Shown: positions 48,545-57,046 of the stretch, one piece after another
How positions within the stretch are numbered: position 1 is the first letter of the stretch
How the letters are laid out: every line of letters starts with the position of its first letter
Origin: Oscillospiraceae bacterium
GTDB taxonomy: Bacteria; Bacillota; Clostridia; Oscillospirales; Ruminococcaceae
NCBI GenBank assembly: GCA_031266415.1
Contig: JAISBB010000001.1
Coordinates: 62,001-126,000, forward strand
DNA: 64,000 nucleotides
Direction of reading: 5' to 3'
Notes under the pieces: model-generated
What the model was told of the DNA's origin: nothing
The model's database searches: none
Seen by the model: the letters and a program-made list of their open reading frames with translations, nothing else
Position numbers and translations under genes: made by a program

Positions 48545-50608
48545 TTAAATACTTCGAAATAATACAATCACAAAACACAGCAACAGCCACAACATGTGGT
48601 ACCCCAATACATTTGTAGCAGAAATCATACTAAGGTTTCCACACAACACAAAATAATTCACCAATCCTAAACCAATCACCGCACCCAACATTTGCACGAA
48701 AACTGTAACCTTAGCAGTATTTTGCGCCCGTTTTGCTTCTGTTAAAATTAAGTTCAAACCAAATAGTTTTTCTTTAACAAAAACTTGCGATTCTTCACTT
48801 ATTTCCAAATTCTTTGATAAAGCTAACGGAACAACCGCCATTGAGTTTTTTTCAAGTCCGTAAAGCGTAGAAAAAAACTCGTGTGAAAAAGTAACATCTT
48901 TTACGTTAACAAAAATCCCAACCTTATTTTTTTGCAAATGTGCAAGCATTCTTCTGACCTTTACAAGAGGCTTATACCCAACAATAAACATTGCAAGCAA
49001 AACGCCATCCACAGCAACATATTGTGCTCTTGAAATAATTTCTCCAGGCTTTGCGATGAGGCGTATTTTTTCGAATTCTCTGGAAGGTGTTCGCACTCCG
49101 TGGTTTATCATAAGCTCACGTGACCCAAACAAAATCCGCTTCCCATCTATCCAACCAGAAAACCCCATATCTCCCTCAAAATTTAAACCTTCTACTGGCT
49201 TCAGCATATCTTTGCTGGCAAGCATACAAGTAAAAACATCAACCGCTTCCACAAGTGCCGCACTCAAGATACTGGCTGCACTCAAAATTGCAAAATCCAC
49301 CAATTTTTTTTCGAAAAGTTCCATTTTCAGAAGCTTCGTATGTGTGTTGGAAATCAAATCGCAACCGTCTACAATTGCCGCATCTACAGAAGTTGCAAGA
49401 TTTAATGCTGAAAGAGAGCTTATTCCTCCTCCTCCACGACACAACTGCTTTGCAAAATTCAAAAAAACCAGTCCACAACAAAAAGAACCGGCAAATGGAG
49501 CCCCCATTGTTAAAAGTCCACTGAAAATTGTTATTCCAAGCTGATAATCTTCCTTAAAAGCAAAAAAAACTGCACTCACTCCAGCAATAAGAAATAGAAT
49601 TGGAGTGAAAATTCGACACACGTTATCAAAATAATCCGGCAGCTTTTCTGATGCGGACTCCCATCCATTCCCTTCTTCTAAAATACTAACATTCCCATCA
49701 TCGTTCCCCACAAGATAGCGCAATTGCTCTGCCGATTCAATTTTAAGTTTCTTAAACATATATACATTGCCTTTGGCCAGCAACTGCTGATTTCGCTCCT
49801 CAACGCACCCAAGCATATATCTACTAAGTGAATAAAAAAACCACGCGCCAATTGCCACAACACTATAAATATTCGCGAAATTATGTACAGTAACATATGA
49901 ATTTAGAAGTCCAACAATATTCTGCCCAAGTGCACCTAAAACCGAAATGCAAACTAAACTACTGGCATCCGCTTTGAATTTCACAAAACATTTTAATCCA
50001 AAAAGCATCAACTCAATATTTGTGGCAATAGGAATAATTAAAAACAAAAGATTAATTAAAACTGATACAGGCTGGTCTAAAACAACTTTTAAAAACGAAG
50101 GTAAAAAGGTTGGCTTGACATTCAGCAAAAATAACCACATTAAAACCAAAAACGAACTCGCACTAACAATTAATTGTGCACCCCAAAAATCTTTTTCTTT
50201 AGTTGAACGATCAACTTCAATACTCGTTTTCAATTTAGTTGTTTTTTCAACAATTTCAGAATCTGGTTCTGGCGAAAGTGGCAAAAAATTATCATCTTCA
50301 AGTAGTTTCTCTAAATCAGGCTCTTCGACTTCTGCCTCTTCAAAACCATCAATTTGGATATCGTTATTTTCAATAAATTCATTTGTTAAAGTTTCTCTTT
50401 TAAAACGCAACTCACATCTAGATGTTGCTTTAAAATCCATGATTTCTTCATTTTTGTCAACCGCACTAAATTCTGTGGCTGTGTTACTGCAAATCTCTGG
50501 AGTGACATCATTCGGATTTTCATCCACAACCTGCGACTCAGAGACTGCATTTCTTTTTGCCCTTATCTCTTGCAATATATCGTCTACACTGAAATTATTT
50601 CTCGGCAT
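48545..50608 (-). CDS. P-type-ATPase-like membrane protein lacking DKTGT (predicted pseudoenzyme)
   Basis: MPRNNFSVDDILQEIRAKR acidic N-terminus; multiple TM helices; GFSGWIDGKRILFGSRELMINHGV N-domain-like; SVDAAIVDGCDLISN at the phosphorylation-site position. Start chosen at ATG 50608 with SD GGAGAGAG rather than 50662. Confidence 0.7.
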   Translation of the reverse strand: MPRNNFSVDDILQEIRAKRNAVSESQVVDENPNDVTPEICSNTATEFSAVDKNEEIMDFKATSRCELRFKRETLTNEFIENNDIQIDGFEEAEVEEPDLEKLLEDDNFLPLSPEPDSEIVEKTTKLKTSIEVDRSTKEKDFWGAQLIVSASSFLVLMWLFLLNVKPTFLPSFLKVVLDQPVSVLINLLFLIIPIATNIELMLFGLKCFVKFKADASSLVCISVLGALGQNIVGLLNSYVTVHNFANIYSVVAIGAWFFYSLSRYMLGCVEERNQQLLAKGNVYMFKKLKIESAEQLRYLVGNDDGNVSILEEGNGWESASEKLPDYFDNVCRIFTPILFLIAGVSAVFFAFKEDYQLGITIFSGLLTMGAPFAGSFCCGLVFLNFAKQLCRGGGGISSLSALNLATSVDAAIVDGCDLISNTHTKLLKMELFEKKLVDFAILSAASILSAALVEAVDVFTCMLASKDMLKPVEGLNFEGDMGFSGWIDGKRILFGSRELMINHGVRTPSREFEKIRLIAKPGEIISRAQYVAVDGVLLAMFIVGYKPLVKVRRMLAHLQKNKVGIFVNVKDVTFSHEFFSTLYGLEKNSMAVVPLALSKNLEISEESQVFVKEKLFGLNLILTEAKRAQNTAKVTVFVQMLGAVIGLGLVNYFVLCGNLSMISATNVLGYHMLWLLLCFVIVLFRSI

Positions 50609-50630
50609 ATTTAATCTCTCTCCATCCACA

Positions 50631-51389
50631 TCAACAAGAACTTCGTTGTTTTTGTTTCGCAATTTCTGCGATTATTATTCCCGCAGCAACAGAAACATTA
50701 AGTGAAAGTGATTCCCCAAACATGGGAATGGTTAGAAGGGCATTACTTCGTTCCTTTGCCAACCGGCTAACACCTTTCCCTTCTGCTCCAAAAACAATTG
50801 CTAAATCTCCTGAAAATTTAAATTCAAAAAGACTCTCTCCTTGCAAGTCAGCAGCATAAACCACAACTCCTTCCCGCTTTAACTTATCTATTGTTTCAGC
50901 AATATTACGTACCATAATAATCGGAACATATTCACAGCCCCCAGAAGCAACCTTCAAAACAGTTGAGGTTATTTGCACACTTCTATCTCTAGGAATAATT
51001 ATTCCATCCACACCAAAAACAGCTGCCGTTCTTATTATAGCACCAAAATTATGTGGATCGGTTAAATGGTCTAAAACTACAAAAAAAGCCCCACGACCGA
51101 GGACTTCACTCACAACATCATCTAATAATGCATATTTAAATTTGCTTAACTTTGCCACAACCCCTTGATGAACTCCAACGTAAAGCAAATCTAGTTCCTT
51201 TGTCCCAACTTCACGAATCTTTATGCCTTTTTGTTCAGCTAAATTCAAAAGAACTCCTAAATTTTTTCTGGTTCCACGAAGAAACTGAATTTCAACAATT
51301 TCACGGCCTGCACTTAAAGCTTCTAAAACTGCGTGTTTGCCGGCTAACATTAAGCAATTCATTTCTTCACAGAACCAACCCACTGCCAC
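50631..51389 (-). CDS. rlmB: 23S rRNA 2'-O-ribose methyltransferase, SpoU/TrmH family
   Basis: LDHLTDPHNFGAIIRTAAVFGVDGIIIP, VFGAEGKGVSRLAKE, IPMFGESLSLNVSVAAGI. Confidence 0.93.
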   Translation of the reverse strand: MAVGWFCEEMNCLMLAGKHAVLEALSAGREIVEIQFLRGTRKNLGVLLNLAEQKGIKIREVGTKELDLLYVGVHQGVVAKLSKFKYALLDDVVSEVLGRGAFFVVLDHLTDPHNFGAIIRTAAVFGVDGIIIPRDRSVQITSTVLKVASGGCEYVPIIMVRNIAETIDKLKREGVVVYAADLQGESLFEFKFSGDLAIVFGAEGKGVSRLAKERSNALLTIPMFGESLSLNVSVAAGIIIAEIAKQKQRSSC

Positions 51390-51577
51390 TGATTATCTAT
51401 AAACCCTTGCACAGCAGCACCAACAGGGGTTCCATCATCTTTTTGTTCAAAATTACGTTCTCTAGAAATAGCTCTTGCACGTTTTGCAACCACAACCACG
51501 AAGCAATAAAGATTCACTTCGCTGCCACAAATGCTCTCTACATTAAAATTTTTCATTAAAGTTCCTCCTAAAAACAT
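51359..51577 (-). CDS. rpoZ: DNA-directed RNA polymerase subunit omega (start probably 51556)
   Basis: VNLYCFVVVVAKRARAISRE... small protein directly after gmk. Confidence 0.8.
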   Translation of the reverse strand: MFLGGTLMKNFNVESICGSEVNLYCFVVVVAKRARAISRERNFEQKDDGTPVGAAVQGFIDNQWQWVGSVKK

Positions 51578-51590
51578 TAAAATATTACTT

Positions 51591-52160
51591 TCAAATCAGT
51601 TTCAAAATTTCATCCACAGCATTTTCAATTTTGTCGTTAACCACAATATAATCAAATTCACACGCTTTTACTAGCTCACTTTCTGCAATCGCAAGACGCC
51701 GCATAATATCATCTTCTGTGTTTGTTCTTCTGTTCCTCAGCCTTAAAACAAGCTCTGCCATTGAAGGTGGCACCACAAAAATCAACACAGCACTTGGATG
51801 TTTCCTTTTTACTTGAAAAGCACCTTTCACTTCAATTTCTAAAATAACATTAAAACCCGCATTAATATTGTCAAAAACATAATTCACTGGAGTTCCATAA
51901 TAATTTGAGTTGTAATCGGCATATTCCAAGAACTCACCTGCATTAACCATACCCATGAATTCATTTTTCGTTCTAAAAAAATAATCAACGCCATCTTTCT
52001 CTTTTGAACGTTTTTCTCTGGTTGTTACTGACGTTGAAAGCTTTAAATTTTCTCTGAATTTCACAAGTTCCGCAACAATTGAACCTTTGCCAACTCCAGA
52101 TGGCCCCGTTAATATTACTAATGTTCCGGTTTTGCCCGCCACAAAAACATCCTTCTCCAT
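51591..52160 (-). CDS. gmk: Guanylate kinase
   Basis: VILTGPSGVGKGSIVAEL, STSVTTREKRSKEKDGVDYFF, EFLEYADYNSNYYGTP. Confidence 0.95.
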   Translation of the reverse strand: MEKDVFVAGKTGTLVILTGPSGVGKGSIVAELVKFRENLKLSTSVTTREKRSKEKDGVDYFFRTKNEFMGMVNAGEFLEYADYNSNYYGTPVNYVFDNINAGFNVILEIEVKGAFQVKRKHPSAVLIFVVPPSMAELVLRLRNRRTNTEDDIMRRLAIAESELVKACEFDYIVVNDKIENAVDEILKLI

Positions 52161-52586
52161 TCATTTGGCATTTAATTTACTTGCATTAATCTCATCTTTA
52201 CCATCAAAAGGGACATTAACATATTCCACTTGATATTTGCGCAGTTTTTCCATCCCCAATGCCATTGCACGTTCTTCTACGTTTACCGCACTAACTTTAT
52301 CTTCCAACTTCGTGCGCAAAATCAATTCATCGCTTTCTAAAATTTCTAGTTTTTTTGCATCACGCCCCATTTTCTCTGTAATCTCAGTAAGTTGAACTCG
52401 GCTGAATATTGCACCAATCACAACCAAAGTCAAAGCAAACATAGCCGCATACAACCTAAGGCTCAGAAAAGTGTTCTTAGGGGAACCCTCAACAACTCGC
52501 AAATTAACGCGACCATTCTCTTGAGCCACATAATTTTGACGCACTTGACGCATAGGATCAATTTTCGTTTGTGCAACGCCAGTCAA
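52161..52586 (-). CDS. ftsL: FtsL/septum formation initiator-like protein
   Basis: Single TM followed by short coiled coil, immediately downstream of rsmH. Confidence 0.65.
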   Translation of the reverse strand: MTGVAQTKIDPMRQVRQNYVAQENGRVNLRVVEGSPKNTFLSLRLYAAMFALTLVVIGAIFSRVQLTEITEKMGRDAKKLEILESDELILRTKLEDKVSAVNVEERAMALGMEKLRKYQVEYVNVPFDGKDEINASKLNAK

Positions 52587-52642
52587 TAAATTTCCCCCTT
52601 CGAGTCATCAACTTAATTAAAATTTTTTAAGTTTAAAATACG

Positions 52643-53572
52643 TCACAGCTTTTTTAAAACTCGCAACTTTGCACTCTTGGCACGTTTATTCATACTAATT
52701 TCATTCTCACTTGGAACAATAGGCCTGGTTGTAATTATTTCAGCGGTATTTTCTTTCCCACAAGAACAAATTGGAAATTTTGCAGAGCAAACACAACCAC
52801 CAACAAACTTTCGAAAATGGCTTTTCACCAAACTATCTTCCAGCGAATGAAAAGTAACCACACACAATCTTCCACCACACTTCAATCGAAAAAACCCTGC
52901 ATTTAAGCCACATTTCAAAGACTCCAGCTCATTATTTACTTCAATTCTAATGGCTTGAAACACTCTTTTCGCAGGGTTGCCGCCATGCCTTCGCAATACA
53001 CTCGGAATAGATTTCTCAATAATTTCAACTAATTCAAAGGTTGTTTCAATTGGTTTAATTAACCTACACTTTTCTATTCTTTTTGCAATCACAACAGCAG
53101 ATTTTTCCTCCCCATACCATTTAAATATATTAACAAGCTCGCGAACAGAATAATTATTCACAATTTCTTTGGCTGAATTACCTTTTTTACCCATTCTCAT
53201 ATCTAAATTGGCACATACTTTGTAACAAAAACCACGCTCTGGATTATCAATTTGATATGAAGAAACACCTAAATCCATTAATACGCCATCTATTAAAGGG
53301 AAATTCAAAGCATTTAGCACACTTTCAAGTTCTCTGAAATTTGCCAAAACTACAAACACATTCCTGTGCGCTTTAAATCTTTCTTTCAAAACTTTTATGG
53401 CATCTGGGTCACAATCTATTATAACAAGCTGCCCGCCATCAGTCAACTGCGGTAAAATTTCAGCTGCGTGCCCCCCAGCGCCACCAGTTGCATCAACATA
53501 AATACCATCACTTTTGATATTTAATGCGTGAATCGATTCCGTTAACAACACACTTTTATGAAAATATAGCAA
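52643..53572 (-). CDS. rsmH: 16S rRNA (cytosine1402-N4)-methyltransferase
   Basis: HKSVLLTESIHAL, DATGGAGGHAAEIL, DLGVSSYQIDNPERGF, VTFHSLEDSLVKSHF. Confidence 0.96.
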   Translation of the reverse strand: MLYFHKSVLLTESIHALNIKSDGIYVDATGGAGGHAAEILPQLTDGGQLVIIDCDPDAIKVLKERFKAHRNVFVVLANFRELESVLNALNFPLIDGVLMDLGVSSYQIDNPERGFCYKVCANLDMRMGKKGNSAKEIVNNYSVRELVNIFKWYGEEKSAVVIAKRIEKCRLIKPIETTFELVEIIEKSIPSVLRRHGGNPAKRVFQAIRIEVNNELESLKCGLNAGFFRLKCGGRLCVVTFHSLEDSLVKSHFRKFVGGCVCSAKFPICSCGKENTAEIITTRPIVPSENEISMNKRAKSAKLRVLKKL

Positions 53573-53616
53573 AAATTCTCACTCTCTTAAACAATAAATA
53601 AACAATTAAACTACTT

Positions 53617-54741
53617 TTAAGTAAAACTATTTAATTTATTTGTCAAATGAACGAAAAAATCATCATCACGAATATCATCGGTTTTTAATGCATTGTTAAT
53701 CTTGCTTCCTTTATTTTTTGATCGCAATAAACTTTTATCATCGCCTTTTTCAAATTTTGTTGCAATAACCGTTATTTCGACTTCATCTTTCATCTTATCG
53801 TCGAAAGTAACCCCCCAAAAAATTTTTGCGGCTGGGTGTGCCGCTTCTTTTATCATTGAATTAGCTAATGCTGTTTCAGAAAGCCCAATATCAGGTGACG
53901 CAACAAAATTAACAAGCAATGCGCGCGCACCATCAATTGAAGTTTCAAGCAACGGACTAGAAACTGCCATTTCCACAGCCTCTCGTGCTTTATCTTTTCC
54001 AGAACCTTTTCCCACACCCATGTGAGCATCACCAGCATCTTGCATAACAGCGGCAAGGTCAGCAAAATCAAGGTTAATAAGGCCTGTATCTGTTACAATC
54101 TTAGAAATACAAGAAGTTGCCTGCTTTAAAATGTTATCTGCCGCCCTAAATGCATTTGCCAAAGTTAAATTTGCATCTGGCAATAAACTTAAGCGGTCAT
54201 TTGGAATAACCAGCAAAGAATCAACATGCTGACGAAGTTCCAAAATCCCAAGCTCAGCTTGTTCCATTCTATCTCTACCTTCAAATTCAAATGGCTTGGT
54301 CACAATTGCAACTGTAAGAGCACCTTTTTCTTTTGCAATTTCAGCAACAATCGGTGCAGCACCAGTTCCAGTACCACCGCCCATACCGGCAGTAACAAAA
54401 ACCATTTGCGCATTTTGCAAAGCCATTTCTACTTCTTCTCGGCTTTCTTCTGCCGCCTTTTGCCCTCTTTCTGGGTTGCCGCCAGCTCCACGCCCTTTTG
54501 TAGATTTTTCACCAATAACTATTTTTACTCCCGCAAGCGAATGTTTCAATGCCTGTCTGTCTGTGTTAACCGCCAAGAATTGAACACTGCCATCTTTTGT
54601 TGAACCACAACTATCAATATCGCCAATAATTCCACTATCTATCATTCTATTGATCGCATTTCCGCCGCCACCACCAACACCAACTATTTTTAAAGTAACC
54701 ACATTTTCATCCAAATTGGATTTGCTATTGTTAACAGACAT
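53617..54741 (-). CDS. ftsZ: Cell division protein FtsZ
   Basis: GVGGGGGNAINRMI, GMGGGTGTGAAPIVAEIAKEKGALTVAIVTKPFEFEG. Confidence 0.97.
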   Translation of the reverse strand: MSVNNSKSNLDENVVTLKIVGVGGGGGNAINRMIDSGIIGDIDSCGSTKDGSVQFLAVNTDRQALKHSLAGVKIVIGEKSTKGRGAGGNPERGQKAAEESREEVEMALQNAQMVFVTAGMGGGTGTGAAPIVAEIAKEKGALTVAIVTKPFEFEGRDRMEQAELGILELRQHVDSLLVIPNDRLSLLPDANLTLANAFRAADNILKQATSCISKIVTDTGLINLDFADLAAVMQDAGDAHMGVGKGSGKDKAREAVEMAVSSPLLETSIDGARALLVNFVASPDIGLSETALANSMIKEAAHPAAKIFWGVTFDDKMKDEVEITVIATKFEKGDDKSLLRSKNKGSKINNALKTDDIRDDDFFVHLTNKLNSFT

Positions 54742-54809
54742 TCAACCGGGCCTCCTCAGCTCAAACAATTTTAATGTTTTTTTATGTTTACATTCACCAT
54801 AATTTCACG

Positions 54810-55691
54810 CTAATTACTTATTTTTTCGTTACCTTTATTTTCAATGTTTTCAATCAACGGTTTCCAAATTGCTCTTTTTGTCGAAATAAGATCTGTTAAA
54901 TCTATTTCTCCAGGCACCTCTTCGTCAATATTATTTTTATCAATCATTTTCTCCAAAAATTTTATTTTATGCGGCATTTGATCAAAATTCCCAAACTTAA
55001 CTGTTATTTGATTTTTTGGTTTTTTGCAACGGTAAAAGAACTTGACATTTTGTGGGTCAGATAAATCATATTTCTTTATGTTTTTAAATTCTGAACGCAG
55101 TTTCGATTTTTTTATGCCTGCTCTTAATTCAGTAAGTTTAATTAACTTGTCAACCTCCTCTCCACTATCAACTTTTTCTCCCGAAATTGGGTCTTCAAGC
55201 TTTACACCATCTATTATATCCAAACTTTCATCAATTGTCAAAGCCCCCGCATCTAAAATTTTCAATCCTTCACTAAGAATCACATATTTTTCTCCCGTTT
55301 TTACTGCATATGCTGGCTTTGATTTATGAACAATAATCAAAATTGAAACTGGAAATTTTTTCTTCACAATAACATTCTCCACAAAGAGTAGTTTTTTTTC
55401 TATATTTCTCTTAAGATTCACAACACTCACACCAAATATATTTTCATTAATTTTCACTTTACTAGCTTCAATAATTTGCTTGTTAGTATATCTACTTTCA
55501 TTTTCAATAATAACACGTTCTACTTTTAGAAAAAATCCCAGAGAGAAATATACAGCCGCTAACACTGCAATAAAGAAAAAAAACAAAGACATTAATCGAA
55601 AAACAATTCGATTACGCTTCCTTCGTTTTCTCATGATTATTTTTCGCCGTTTTTTTGCTAAATGCTCCTCTATTTGTAGTGTATTTTCCAT
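54810..55691 (-). CDS. ftsQ: FtsQ/DivIB POTRA-domain division protein
   Basis: Basic N-terminus, single TM, VERVIIENESRYTNKQIIEASKVKINENIF POTRA; between murG and ftsZ. Confidence 0.88.
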   Translation of the reverse strand: MENTLQIEEHLAKKRRKIIMRKRRKRNRIVFRLMSLFFFFIAVLAAVYFSLGFFLKVERVIIENESRYTNKQIIEASKVKINENIFGVSVVNLKRNIEKKLLFVENVIVKKKFPVSILIIVHKSKPAYAVKTGEKYVILSEGLKILDAGALTIDESLDIIDGVKLEDPISGEKVDSGEEVDKLIKLTELRAGIKKSKLRSEFKNIKKYDLSDPQNVKFFYRCKKPKNQITVKFGNFDQMPHKIKFLEKMIDKNNIDEEVPGEIDLTDLISTKRAIWKPLIENIENKGNEKISN

Positions 55692-55693
55692 TG

Positions 55694-56830
55694 CTAAGTT
55701 TCTCCAAATAAATTTTCAATTATTTTACAAATCTTTTCTGCAGCATCTGAAATTGCCATGGCCGCCATTTTTTCGCCCAAACAATCCAAAATTTTACGAT
55801 TCGTCATTAATAAATTTATCTCGCAAAGTAATCTTTCGTTCAACAAATCTTTCTCTTCTAAAACCAAACCCGCCCCTGACTTAGCGATTGCTGTAGCATT
55901 AAAAAGTTGATGATTGTTAGCCACATTAGGCGATGGAATTAAAATACACGCTTTGCCAGCAACTTGCAACTCCGCAATTGTCATTGCCCCTGCCCTTGAA
56001 ATAACAAGGTCTGCGGCAGAAATCAATGAAGGCAAATTGAAAATATATTTTCGCACATCTAGATTTTTGTGAGCACTCCAATCAAATCTATTATTTCGCA
56101 ACTTTGCAATAAAATCATGATAACCGATTTCTCCAGTTGCATGAACCCAATTAACTTTCCCCAGTTTCTCTATTTTTAAAAACACATCTGCAACAGCATT
56201 ATTTAAATTCCTTGCCCCAAGGCTCCCACCAAACGAAACAATTAAAAATTCACCTTCCGCAAAGCCAAGCTCTTCCTTTTTTCCCCCTGCTGCAGCAACC
56301 TGAAATGAACTGTCAACTGGATTCCCCACAACAAAAACATTAAAATTACGTTTAATCTGCACCCTTGCAGTTGCTGAAGCCAACAAAAGCACATCCACTT
56401 TATTTTTAAAAAGCCTTGTTGTTAACCCCAATATTTCATTTTGCTCGTGTATAATAGTTTTAATTTTCAGTTGGCAAGCTGCATGTAACACAGGTGCACA
56501 TACATACCCACCGGAAGCAAAAACTAAATCCGGTTGAAATTGCTGCAAAAGGCAACGGGCCTTATTAACTGACTTTACATAATCACAAAAGGTCTTCATG
56601 TTATTAATCTGATCTTTTACACTAAATTTGCGAGTAAAGCCAGAAACAGGAAGCCCTGCAAAAGCCACCTGTTCTTTTTTTGCTAATTTTTCTTCCAGCG
56701 ATGCCTTTTTCCCAATGTAAAGAACATCGAGACTCACACACCGCTTCCTCAACTCTTGAAAAACTACAAGCAATGGACTAATGTGCCCAGCCGTACCTCC
56801 ACCTGTTAAAACAATCTTTAATTTTTTCAC
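55694..56830 (-). CDS. murG: UDP-GlcNAc:undecaprenyl-PP-MurNAc-pentapeptide transferase MurG
   Basis: IVLTGGGTAGHISPLL, ASGGYVCAPVL, SFGGSLGARNLN, ISRAGAMTIAELQVAGKACILIPSP. Confidence 0.95.
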   Translation of the reverse strand: MKKLKIVLTGGGTAGHISPLLVVFQELRKRCVSLDVLYIGKKASLEEKLAKKEQVAFAGLPVSGFTRKFSVKDQINNMKTFCDYVKSVNKARCLLQQFQPDLVFASGGYVCAPVLHAACQLKIKTIIHEQNEILGLTTRLFKNKVDVLLLASATARVQIKRNFNVFVVGNPVDSSFQVAAAGGKKEELGFAEGEFLIVSFGGSLGARNLNNAVADVFLKIEKLGKVNWVHATGEIGYHDFIAKLRNNRFDWSAHKNLDVRKYIFNLPSLISAADLVISRAGAMTIAELQVAGKACILIPSPNVANNHQLFNATAIAKSGAGLVLEEKDLLNERLLCEINLLMTNRKILDCLGEKMAAMAISDAAEKICKIIENLFGET

Positions 56831-57046
56831 GGCAGATTTTAATATCCCTCTCGCAACATAGTATATTTGTTTTTTTAGTATAACACATTTTTACAACTTT
56901 TAAAATCATTTTTTCGGTCCAAAACCACAAAATTGAAAACCACAAAATCAACGGCACTAAATATTTGCAATTCCTGGCGTTGGCACTGTTGCAAAAACTT
57001 ACAATTCACTTGCAAAAAACACTTCTCAACACGATTGGTCGTTCCG

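Noticed and set aside
49947-50705. 252-aa Ser-rich plus-strand ORF
   Set aside because: Antisense to the P-type-ATPase-like gene and its acidic N-terminus; composition is complementary artefact
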